A stretch of 18,673 nt of DNA, taken from NCBI GenBank assembly GCA_016938395.1, contig JAFGUS010000136.1:1-18673 (forward strand), read 5' to 3'. The stretch is from Coriobacteriia bacterium (GTDB lineage Bacteria; Actinomycetota; Coriobacteriia; Anaerosomatales; Anaerosomataceae). A model generated the notes under the pieces. That model saw nothing but the letters and a program-made list of their open reading frames with translations, was not told the origin of the DNA and did no database searches. Below, in pieces: positions 1 to 5,562 of the stretch. Each line of letters starts with the position of its first letter. Position 1 is the first letter of the stretch. A program made the position numbers and the translations under genes.

Positions 1-117
1 TCCCTCCGTATGTCGGCGCCGCGGGGTCATTCCCGCCGTGATCCACGTTATATGCGGATTCGGGCCGGCCATCTCATAGTGACTAGACCGTGCACTTCTC
101 ACCGGAGGCAGGCTGTG

Positions 118-594
118 ATGCTTTCGAGCCGTTGGAGCCGTCGCGCGGCCCTGGCGAGGTCGGTCTTCTGCGCGGGTCTGCTGATCGCCCTGGTTGGGTG
201 CTCGGCTCCTCCGCCGGCGGGGTCAGCTGACGGTCCCTCCTCGGATCCCGCTCCCGCCCCTGAGGGAAACTTCGTGCTCTACGTCAGCAACCAGAGCTTC
301 GATATCGAGTCGGTCGACATCGTGGTCGAGATCGATGGCGTTCGTGTTGTTGATGACGTCTTCGCTGTTGAGAGTCAACACAACTGGAAGCAGTACGTGA
401 TCGATCTTGCGCCGGGTACTCACACACTCACGGCGAGGTCGGCCGAAGGTGACGCGACGTTCGAGCAGTCATTCGAGGTAACCGGAGATCACTGGGCGGT
501 TATCGACTACTGGTATGTAACAGAGGAGCGCGGCACACCGACTCCGAGGCAGTTTGTCTTCCACATCCAGGATGAACCGATCGGGTTCTTGTAG
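118..594 (+). CDS. Putative secreted lipoprotein, unknown function
   Basis: A 158-residue protein of no family I recognise. The N-terminus is a clear lipoprotein signal: Arg-rich n-region (residues 5-14), hydrophobic stretch to about residue 26, and lipobox LVGC with the lipidated Cys at residue 28. A Pro/Ser/Ala-rich linker follows (about 29-48), then a compact, beta-rich domain with alternating hydrophobics (VDIVVEIDG and similar) and aromatic-rich strands near the end (WAVIDYWYV). It should be anchored on the outer face of the membrane. The frame is open back to position 10, but GGAGG at 104-108 fits ATG 118 (9 nt) or GTG 115 (6 nt), and only this start begins at the signal peptide. Transcription unit and partner are unknown. 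Confident as a lipoprotein, not as to function. Confidence 0.75.
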   Translation: MLSSRWSRRAALARSVFCAGLLIALVGCSAPPPAGSADGPSSDPAPAPEGNFVLYVSNQSFDIESVDIVVEIDGVRVVDDVFAVESQHNWKQYVIDLAPGTHTLTARSAEGDATFEQSFEVTGDHWAVIDYWYVTEERGTPTPRQFVFHIQDEPIGFL

Positions 595-605
595 GGACGG
601 CCGGT

Positions 606-616
606 CTAACCCGCGC
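606..616 (+). repeat. 11-nt direct repeat, copy 1 (CTAACCCGCGC), in an attC-like context
   Basis: This 11-mer recurs exactly at 1764-1774. It lies within GTCTAAC (604-610), which fits the RYYYAAC core of integron attC sites, and begins 12 nt after the stop codon of the upstream lipoprotein gene. No matching GTTRRRY core follows before the next gene, so a functional attC site is not supported. It is at most a remnant. Confidence 0.4.
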
Positions 617-632
617 TTCCGCCAGGCGCGGG
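610..632 (+). terminator. GC-rich hairpin after the first lipoprotein gene
   Basis: CCCGCGC (610-616) pairs perfectly with GCGCGGG (626-632) around a 9-nt loop, 15 nt after the preceding stop codon. A run of nine G residues (630-638) follows instead of a U tract. It may act as a terminator, an mRNA 3' end stabiliser, or the left half of a decayed attC site. Confidence 0.35.
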
Positions 633-714
633 GGGGGGGTGACGCATAATGGGAGCGCGAATGCGCTGCTGAAACACAGACATGCTGGACGGGCGAAGAA
701 CCATCGGAGGCCGC

Positions 715-1119
715 ATGCCGAATCCGAGTGAGCTCATCGATGAGATGATCCGGCAGACTCCCGACTGGCGCGGGGCGGCTTTGGATGATCTTCGCAGGAT
801 CATCCGCGACGCCGACCCGGAAATCGTCGAAGAAGTGAAGTGGAAGCGCCCCAGCAACCCCCTGGGCGTGCCCGTCTTCGAGCATGCCGGGATCGTGTGC
901 ACCGCCAACATCCTCAAGAAGAGCGTCAGGCTGAACTTCCCGGCGGGCTACGCCCTGCCGGACCCGAAGGGGATCTTGAGCGCAGTCACCGAGGGCAACA
1001 AGACGCGGATCATCGACCTTAGAGAGGGCGATACGGTAGACGAGAGCGCGCTGTCGGACATCCTCCGCGCGAGTGTTGAGCGCAATCTGGCAAAGGCGAG
1101 ACGTGCCCGCCGGAAGTAG
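715..1119 (+). CDS. DUF1801 domain protein (YdhG-like)
   Basis: A 134-residue protein that reads as a single DUF1801 (YdhG-like) domain. Family features seen in order are an N-terminal helix (PSELIDEMIRQTPDW), the E-E-V-K-W-K-x-P strand near residue 43, a PVFEHAGIVCT strand, the K-K-S-V-R-L-N-F strand, and a DP-G loop leading to a basic C-terminal helix. Members are small cytoplasmic proteins with a frataxin-like fold by family knowledge; their biochemical role is not settled. The chosen start is ATG 715, preceded by GGAGG at 706-710; the in-frame ATG at 682 has no ribosome binding site. It precedes arr on the same strand with a 116-nt structured gap. A second, divergent DUF1801 protein is encoded at 2875-3282. 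Confidence 0.85.
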   Translation: MPNPSELIDEMIRQTPDWRGAALDDLRRIIRDADPEIVEEVKWKRPSNPLGVPVFEHAGIVCTANILKKSVRLNFPAGYALPDPKGILSAVTEGNKTRIIDLREGDTVDESALSDILRASVERNLAKARRARRK

Positions 1120-1140
1120 CGGATCTTCGATGCAAGCACC

Positions 1141-1210
1141 AACTCGCGGATCGCAAGATGCCGTGGCCGCGCATCCATCCGACAGCGTAGGCGTCGGGTT
1201 CTTGCGAGTT
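1141..1210 (+). repeat. Inverted-repeat region between the DUF1801 gene and arr
   Basis: Two overlapping pairings close this 70-nt stretch: AACTCGC (1141-1147) with GCGAGTT (1204-1210), and TCGCAAGA (1151-1158) with TCTTGCGA (1200-1207), both perfect. A smaller CCGAC/GTCGG hairpin lies inside. The overall span, and GTTCGGC at 1208-1214 (one mismatch from the GTTRRRY core), resemble an attC fold, but the left core does not fit. It could equally be an mRNA leader structure for arr. Confidence 0.4.
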
Positions 1211-1235
1211 CGGCACACCGTCGAAGGCTGCAGAC

Positions 1236-1691
1236 ATGGATAACCAGGAGTGGACACCGGTCACCTTCGAGCACTGCGACCACGTCACGGGGCCGTTCTA
1301 CCACGGAACGAGGTCGGTGCTGAAGCCGGGTGACGAGCTCATTCCCGGTTACGGTTCCAACTTCCAGGAGGCCAGGACCTCCAACAACATCTACTTCACC
1401 GCGCTGTTGGACACTGCTGCCTGGGGAGCCGAGCTCGCCACGGCGCTGGCGGGGAGCGGCGAGCGGGGACACATCTACATCGTCGAGCCCCTGGGTCCCT
1501 TCGAAGACGACCCCAACGTCACCAACAAGAGGTTCCCGGGCAATCCCACCGAGTCGTACCGAACCCGGGAACCGCTCCGAGTCATCGGCGAGGTTGAGGA
1601 CTGGGAGGGGCACAGCCCGGAGGTGATCCAGCAGATGCTGGATCACCTGGCGCAGCTCCGGGAGCAGGGGCTGGACGTGATCGATGACTAG
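1236..1691 (+). CDS. arr: NAD+-rifampin ADP-ribosyltransferase (Arr)
   Basis: A 151-residue protein, the usual Arr length. Arr transfers ADP-ribose from NAD+ to a hydroxyl on the rifamycin ansa chain, which inactivates the drug; it acts in the cytoplasm. Visible family landmarks are FYHGT with catalytic-site His23, NIYFT with Tyr53, AAWGAELA, IYIVEPLGPFEDDPN with the conserved acidic pair Asp91/Asp92, then RFPGNPTESYRTREPLR and DWEGH. By alignment from memory, His23, Tyr53 and Asp92 match the three residues implicated in Arr activity. The sequence looks close to the cassette-borne Arr-2 type as well as to chromosomal actinobacterial Arr. ATG 1236 has GAAGG at 1223-1227. Flanking gaps hold hairpins and the 11-nt repeat, which suggests past cassette-style mobility. 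Native substrates other than rifamycins are possible. Confidence 0.93.
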   Translation: MDNQEWTPVTFEHCDHVTGPFYHGTRSVLKPGDELIPGYGSNFQEARTSNNIYFTALLDTAAWGAELATALAGSGERGHIYIVEPLGPFEDDPNVTNKRFPGNPTESYRTREPLRVIGEVEDWEGHSPEVIQQMLDHLAQLREQGLDVIDD

Positions 1692-1761
1692 CATGGGCGC
1701 GGCGAGCGCCGGGTCAATGAGATCGCGTCCGGAGACGTTGGGCCGAATCCTCGGAGCAAAC

Positions 1762-1817
1762 GCCTAACCCGCGCCTCAGCACAGACAGCGCGCCACCTGC
1801 GCTCCACTCGGGTAGGA
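1762..1817 (+). repeat. attC-like imperfect inverted repeat with 11-nt direct repeat copy 2
   Basis: It begins with GCCTAAC (fits RYYYAAC) and contains the second copy of CTAACCCGCGC at 1764-1774. The left arm CCTAACCCG (1763-1771) pairs with CGGGTAGG (1809-1816) if one unpaired base is allowed, and CGCGC/GCGCG can pair inside. The right core reads G-TAGGA instead of GTTAGGC, so it looks degenerate. It follows the arr stop by 70 nt, the side where a cassette recombination site would lie. Confidence 0.3.
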
Positions 1818-1894
1818 AGACCTCATGGGCGTGCAGCTATGACGCTGGGACGTGGGCAGAGTCGCTGCACTCACTCGGGGGAATGGGGGACACC

Positions 1895-2284
1895 GTGATT
1901 CGAACACTTTCAACAGTACTTCTGGTGGCAGCGCTACTGGCGATGACATGGGGGTGTGCGCCGGACACGCCGTCGCCGACGCCGCCGGACGAGGTAAGCG
2001 GCGTGACCCGCCCGACCGTGGAGCAGGCGGAAGCGGCCGTGCTCGACATCGCGAGCGCGACGTATCCGGAAGCGCCATGGGCCTCGGTCTCAGTCAAAGG
2101 CATCGGACTCGACGCCAGCGGGTTGTGGTGGGTTCAGGCGTGGACGTCAACGGGGCGTGAGGGCGACGAGAGCGAGCAGTGGTTCGTCACGTACGACGGC
2201 GACGCGTGGGTGTACCGCGACAGCGGCACGGGTATGGAGCGCACCGACTATCCCGCGGATATCGTCTGGGAGGACGTCGAGTAG
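1895..2284 (+). CDS. Putative small lipoprotein, unknown function
   Basis: A 129-residue protein I do not recognise. The signal peptide is short and typical (IRTLSTVLLVAALLAM), ending in TWGC, a somewhat unusual lipobox with Trp before the Gly; Cys21 would be lipidated. A Pro-rich linker (PDTPSPTPPDE) and a roughly 90-residue acidic, Trp/Tyr-rich domain follow. GTG 1895 is preferred because GGGGGA at 1885-1890 sits at a workable distance. ATG 1883 is an in-frame alternative adding four residues, but its own G-rich motif is almost adjacent to it. It follows arr by about 200 nt and faces the convergent zinc-ribbon gene. Export and anchoring are likely; function is unknown. Confidence 0.65.
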   Translation: MIRTLSTVLLVAALLAMTWGCAPDTPSPTPPDEVSGVTRPTVEQAEAAVLDIASATYPEAPWASVSVKGIGLDASGLWWVQAWTSTGREGDESEQWFVTYDGDAWVYRDSGTGMERTDYPADIVWEDVE

Positions 2285-2354
2285 GGGCTCGGGTAGGTGC
2301 CAGGCCCGGTGTCCGGCAGCGCGCGCAGGCGTCGGGTACGGACCGTCATGCGGT

Positions 2355-2723
2355 CTACGGCGTGATCCTCACGGGTCCCGAGTCCCCGTCGTCATCCTCG
2401 CGCTGCTCGGAGGCTCGCGGCCGATAGTGTGCCGGCACCGCGCGTCCCTCGGACCACTCGACCATCTCGGCGTCGCACACCGGGCACAGCATGATCTCGG
2501 CGATCGCCACGATCGAGAGTTGCGTGCCGCGCGAATACTGCGTGAGTGCGTGCGGACGTTTCACGAGGTCGGTGCCATCGCACGTCGCGCACCGCTCCGG
2601 CTCATCGTTACGCAGCCAGCTGTAAGAGCACGAGCCGCACGTGATGCGGATGCCGTCGGTGGTCTCGGCGCCACGGATGTCGTCCTGCTCACCGCATCGC
2701 GGGCACGATATCGTTCTGGCCAT
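2355..2723 (-). CDS. Zinc-ribbon protein with four CxxC motifs
   Basis: A 122-residue protein and the only minus-strand gene I accept in the window. Four CxxC knuckles are visible: CPRC (7-10), CGSC (29-32), CATC (45-48) and CPVC (80-83). The spacing suggests two zinc ribbons, each binding one metal ion; the first resembles TFIIS/RPB9-type ribbons. The C-terminal 30 residues are hydrophilic and acidic (EQREDDDGDSG). The start is firm: on the minus strand AGGAGG (2730-2735) lies 6 nt before ATG 2723, whereas the longer open frame upstream to 2939 has no such support. It is convergent with the lipoprotein gene and divergent from the DUF1801 gene. A nucleic-acid-binding or small regulatory role is possible; no specific function can be assigned. 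Confidence 0.8.
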   Translation of the reverse strand: MARTISCPRCGEQDDIRGAETTDGIRITCGSCSYSWLRNDEPERCATCDGTDLVKRPHALTQYSRGTQLSIVAIAEIMLCPVCDAEMVEWSEGRAVPAHYRPRASEQREDDDGDSGPVRITP

Positions 2724-2874
2724 CGCGGGCCTCCTGTCTCGTCGGCCCGGCCAGCATACCCGCCGTGGCACGCGGGCGCCAAGAGCGCGAGGCTTCACTC
2801 CGCATCGGATAGACTGGGCAGTGGAATCGGGTGCGGTCAGCGCGGTCGCACCCACGACTCCGCGAGGTGATGGC

Positions 2875-3282
2875 ATGAGTTCTTCCAGAACGCACCCGCA
2901 CACCGACATGCCACCAGAGGGCGATCTCGCGGGCCTCATCCTCGAGAAGTACCCGGCGCATCGAGAGCTCTACCTCGAGACGCACCGGCTCATCCTGGAT
3001 GCGGTTCCGGACCTGCGCTACTCGGTGGACCTCCATGACGCCACGATCGGCTACGGCGCCCGCCAGTTCGGCTACGACGGGTGGGGGATGGCCGCGCTGG
3101 CGCCGCACAAAGGCTGGGTGTCGCTCGTGCTCTTCCGCGGGACCGTTCTCGACGATCCGGAGGGGCTGCTCGAGGGCACCGGTGCGCTCGTCAGGCATGT
3201 GAAGCTGCGGTCGCTCGAAGACCTTGTGGCGCGGCGCGAGCCGCTTGCACGCTTGCTCAAGGCGGCGGCCGGTATCGCCTGA
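2875..3282 (+). CDS. DUF1801 domain protein, second copy
   Basis: A 135-residue protein whose residues 25-130 read as a DUF1801 domain: a helical start (EKYPAHRELYLETHRLILDAVP), the FGYDGWGMAALAPHKGWVSL strands, a FRGTVLDDPEGLLEGTG loop, then the VRHVKLRSLEDL segment typical of this family. Start ATG 2875 is set by GAGGTGA at 2864-2870; the frame is open much further upstream but lacks support there. It is divergent from the zinc-ribbon gene, with about 150 nt between starts. TAGACT at 2810-2815 is a possible -10 but has no convincing -35. It shares only the family pattern with the copy at 715-1119, so it is not a recent duplicate. Function unknown. Confidence 0.82.
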   Translation: MSSSRTHPHTDMPPEGDLAGLILEKYPAHRELYLETHRLILDAVPDLRYSVDLHDATIGYGARQFGYDGWGMAALAPHKGWVSLVLFRGTVLDDPEGLLEGTGALVRHVKLRSLEDLVARREPLARLLKAAAGIA

Positions 3283-3370
3283 GGCTCGTCACGGCTTCGT
3301 AACGGCGCGCCGAGGGCAAGCGCTGTCCGTGCGAAGGTGAAGCCCGTCCCCAACGTCCCGAGGTGAGCCG

Positions 3371-3751
3371 ATGTCTGATGTAGCGAAGAGCACCCCGTAC
3401 CGGCTAGCCCTCGCTGTCGCGATCGTGGCGGCGTTTCTGCTCGTATGGCTGAGCCTGGGAGTCGGCATCATCGGTAGGGACGGTGACCCGGCCAACATGA
3501 TGTACTTCGGCGTACTCGCCGTAGGGCTCATCGGTGCGGCGATCGCCCGATTCCGGCCCAGGGGGATGGCATTCACCTTGTTCGCAGTCGTGCTCGCGCA
3601 GGCGGTGGTCACCCTGGTCGCGCTGATCGCGGGGCTCGGCCGTCCGTGGAGCGGGCCGGCGGAGATCCTGCTGTTGAACGGCTTCTTCATCGCGCTCTTC
3701 GGCGGATCGGGCTGGCTGTTCCTGCGCTCGGCGCGGGGGGCGGCGCGCTAG
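3371..3751 (+). CDS. Small integral membrane protein, four predicted helices
   Basis: A 126-residue hydrophobic protein with likely transmembrane segments at about 11-32, 44-60, 66-88 and 96-117. A basic patch between helices two and three (ARFRPRG) and a basic C-terminus (RSARGAAR) suggest both termini are cytoplasmic. No catalytic motif is visible. Start ATG 3371 has GAGGTGA at 3360-3366. The next gene starts 12 nt after its stop, so the two are probably co-transcribed. I do not recognise the family beyond a generic conserved hypothetical membrane protein. Confidence 0.75.
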   Translation: MSDVAKSTPYRLALAVAIVAAFLLVWLSLGVGIIGRDGDPANMMYFGVLAVGLIGAAIARFRPRGMAFTLFAVVLAQAVVTLVALIAGLGRPWSGPAEILLLNGFFIALFGGSGWLFLRSARGAAR

Positions 3752-3763
3752 AAGAGAGCCTGC

Positions 3764-4147
3764 ATGCGCTACGGACAATGGGGGCCGATAGTGAGACTGG
3801 AGGAGTTCTTCGCAGGCTACGACGACGCGCGACCGCTCTTCGATGCCGTGCGCGCCCGCGCCGAGTCCCTCGGCCCGGTGCGGATGCGGGTCACGCGGAG
3901 CCAAATTGCGTTCTCGCGACGGATCGGTTTCGCATGGGTCTGGGTTCCTGAAAGGTACCTCGGCACCGGGCACGCCCCGCTCGTGCTGTCGGTCGCCCTG
4001 CGTCGCAGAGACGCGTCCCCGCGCTGGAAGGAGGTCGTGGAGCCGGCGCCCGGACGCTTCATGCATCACCTCGAGGTTCGTGAGCCAGCGGACATCGACG
4101 ACGAGGTGCGCGCGTGGCTTGTCGAGGCGTGGGAGACCGCCGGGTAG
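3764..4147 (+). CDS. DUF5655 domain protein
   Basis: A 127-residue soluble protein that matches my memory of the DUF5655 pattern. It has an N-terminal region ending EEFFAGYDDARPLFDAV, then RMRVTRSQIAFSRRIGFAWVWVP, a strand VLSVALRRRDASPRWKEV, RFMHHLEVREPADIDDEV, and a final helix with AWLVEAW. Members often sit with DUF1801-type small proteins; their function is not established. ATG 3764 begins 12 nt after the membrane-protein gene, with only a weak GA-rich site; GTG 3791 preceded by a G-run at about 3780-3784 is a plausible shorter start that still keeps the whole domain. Function unknown. Confidence 0.78.
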   Translation: MRYGQWGPIVRLEEFFAGYDDARPLFDAVRARAESLGPVRMRVTRSQIAFSRRIGFAWVWVPERYLGTGHAPLVLSVALRRRDASPRWKEVVEPAPGRFMHHLEVREPADIDDEVRAWLVEAWETAG

Positions 4148-4230
4148 GGGAGCGGAGCACGCGGGCAACCGCACGGCGCAGCCGCCTGAACCACGCTACC
4201 GCGCGTGTCTGCTTCGGTGTCACGCCCCGC

Positions 4231-4239
4231 TGGTATACT
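4231..4239 (+). promoter_or_regulatory. Extended -10 promoter for the membrane protein-rapZ-yvcK-whiA operon
   Basis: TGGTATACT gives a TG-N extended -10 with hexamer TATACT at 4234-4239. No good -35 lies 16-18 nt upstream, as is usual for extended -10 promoters. It sits 41 nt before the GTG start. Near-identical TATACTC boxes precede secG and the tRNA gene. Confidence 0.6.
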
Positions 4240-4280
4240 CTCAGTACCTGGCACGACGCCTGCCGAAGGGAGCGAGTCCC

Positions 4281-4631
4281 GTGAAGTTCATCCTCCGTAT
4301 GCTTATCACCGCCGCAACGATATTCGGCGCGGCCTACCTGACCGACCAATGGCTCATCTCGGTCGATGCGTTCTGGCCCACCGCGGTCATCGCCGCGCTC
4401 GTGCTCGGCGTTGCAAACGCCATCATCCGGCCGATCGTCAAGGTGCTCGCGTTCCCGATCACGTTCCTCACGCTGGGTCTTTTCGGCCTCGTGATCAACG
4501 CGGCGATGCTCTACATCGTCGAGTGGTTGGTGCCCGGCTTCCAGACGCAGGGTTTCCTGCGCACCGTGCTCGCGGCCATCGTGATCTCCGTGGTGACCGG
4601 TATCGGCGGCAAGCTCATCGATCACGACTAG
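4281..4631 (+). CDS. YvlD / phage-holin-4 superfamily membrane protein
   Basis: A 116-residue integral membrane protein of the Phage_holin_4_2/YvlD type: four predicted helices at about 4-22, 33-53, 58-84 and 94-111, with the family-typical ANAIIRPIVKVLAFPITFLTLGLFGLVINA stretch (given by landmarks ANAIIRPI, PITFLTLGLF and NAAMLY). Despite the family name these chromosomal proteins are not prophage lysis genes; YvlD is linked to envelope stress in Bacillus by family knowledge. Start GTG 4281 has AAGGGA at 4265-4270. It follows an extended -10 promoter and ends 13 nt before rapZ, so it is the first gene of the rapZ-yvcK-whiA unit. In many actinobacteria uvrC occupies this place. Confidence 0.85.
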   Translation: MKFILRMLITAATIFGAAYLTDQWLISVDAFWPTAVIAALVLGVANAIIRPIVKVLAFPITFLTLGLFGLVINAAMLYIVEWLVPGFQTQGFLRTVLAAIVISVVTGIGGKLIDHD

Positions 4632-4644
4632 ACAGGGGTCCGAT

Positions 4645-5562
4645 ATGACCGACGCCCCTGAGACAGGCGGCGCCGAGGCCGCGGAGTCCGCGCGCGACCT
4701 CGTGCTCATCACCGGCATGTCCGGTGCCGGACGTACCGAGGCGCTCCACACGTTCGAGGACCTCGGCTACTTCTGCATCGACAACCTGCCGCCAGCGCTC
4801 ATCGGCCGGCTCGTGGAGCTCACCGTTCTACCGGGCAGCCGCGTTCGCAAGATCGCGGTCGCCTGCGACGTGCGCGGCGGCACGTTCTTCGACGACCTCA
4901 TCGGCGAACTCGTCAAGCTCGAGGAGGGCGGGCACCCGTTCCGCATCCTCTTCCTCACCGCCGAGGACCGCACGCTCGTGCGGCGTTTCAAGGAGACGCG
5001 CAGACGCCACCCGCTCGCCGACGAGTGCCCTATAGGCGAGGGCATCGCTGCCGAGCGCGACCTGCTCGAGGCGATCCGGGAGCGCGCGGATCACACTATC
5101 GACACCACCGACCTCCGGCCGCAGGAGCTCCGCACGATGATTCGCGAGTCGTTCGTCGCCTCCGGGCATGAGGACCAGCTCACGGTGACGGTGTCGTCCT
5201 TCGGTTTCAAGCACGGTGTCCCGATCGACGCCGACCTCGTGATGGACGTGCGCTTCCTGCCCAACCCGCACTACATCGACCGGCTGCGGCCCAAGACCGG
5301 GCTCGACCGGCCGGTGCGGAACTTCGTACTCGAAAAGCCCGAGACGGAGACGTTCCTCGTGCGGTGGTTTGCGCTCCTCGAGTTCCTGCTGCCCAACTAC
5401 CTCTCCGAGGGCAAGACGCACCTGAGCATCGCTCTGGGCTGCACCGGCGGCGTGCACCGCAGCGTTGCGCTCGCCGAGAAGACCGGCACGTTCATTCGCG
5501 ACCTCGGCTATCCCGTGTCGGTGAGTCACCGCGACATCGACAAGGACAAGGGGCGCCCGTGA
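4645..5562 (+). CDS. rapZ: RapZ/YvcJ family nucleotide-binding protein
   Basis: A 305-residue protein, slightly longer than usual because of a 17-residue acidic N-terminus. The P-loop GMSGAGRT (24-31) carries Arg where the classical Walker A has Lys; this is common in actinobacterial members. Other landmarks are EDLGYFCIDNLPP, HPL near residue 123, and the C-terminal half with SSFGFKHGVP, DVRFLPNPHY and GCTGGVHRS. RapZ in E. coli binds RNA and GlcN6P and steers glmZ decay; in Gram-positive bacteria the orthologue YvcJ binds and hydrolyses nucleotides, with a less clear role. The start follows AGGGGT at 4635-4640. The 3' end overlaps yvcK by 4 nt (GTGA), which indicates translational coupling. 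The target RNA or partner here is unknown. Confidence 0.96.
   Translation: MTDAPETGGAEAAESARDLVLITGMSGAGRTEALHTFEDLGYFCIDNLPPALIGRLVELTVLPGSRVRKIAVACDVRGGTFFDDLIGELVKLEEGGHPFRILFLTAEDRTLVRRFKETRRRHPLADECPIGEGIAAERDLLEAIRERADHTIDTTDLRPQELRTMIRESFVASGHEDQLTVTVSSFGFKHGVPIDADLVMDVRFLPNPHYIDRLRPKTGLDRPVRNFVLEKPETETFLVRWFALLEFLLPNYLSEGKTHLSIALGCTGGVHRSVALAEKTGTFIRDLGYPVSVSHRDIDKDKGRP

Noticed and set aside
1..117. Promoter in the first 117 nt (TTATAT at 48-53)
   Set aside because: No acceptable -35 at the right distance and no other support; the gap may also hold the end of an unseen upstream gene.
469..1694. Minus-strand open frames opposite the DUF1801 and arr genes
   Set aside because: Both plus-strand genes have clear family signatures and ribosome binding sites; the opposite frames have neither.
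1737..1768. GTTGGGC followed by GCCTAAC as an integron site
   Set aside because: The two cores are in the wrong order for one attC site and only 18 nt apart; kept only as part of the broader attC-like suspicion.
2724..2939. N-terminal extension of the zinc-ribbon protein up to 2939
   Set aside because: AGGAGG lies 6 nt before ATG 2723, and the extension reads as low-complexity sequence overlapping the divergent gene.
4281..4631. Phage holin as evidence of a prophage
   Set aside because: The YvlD/holin-4 family is widespread in chromosomes, and no other phage gene is present nearby.
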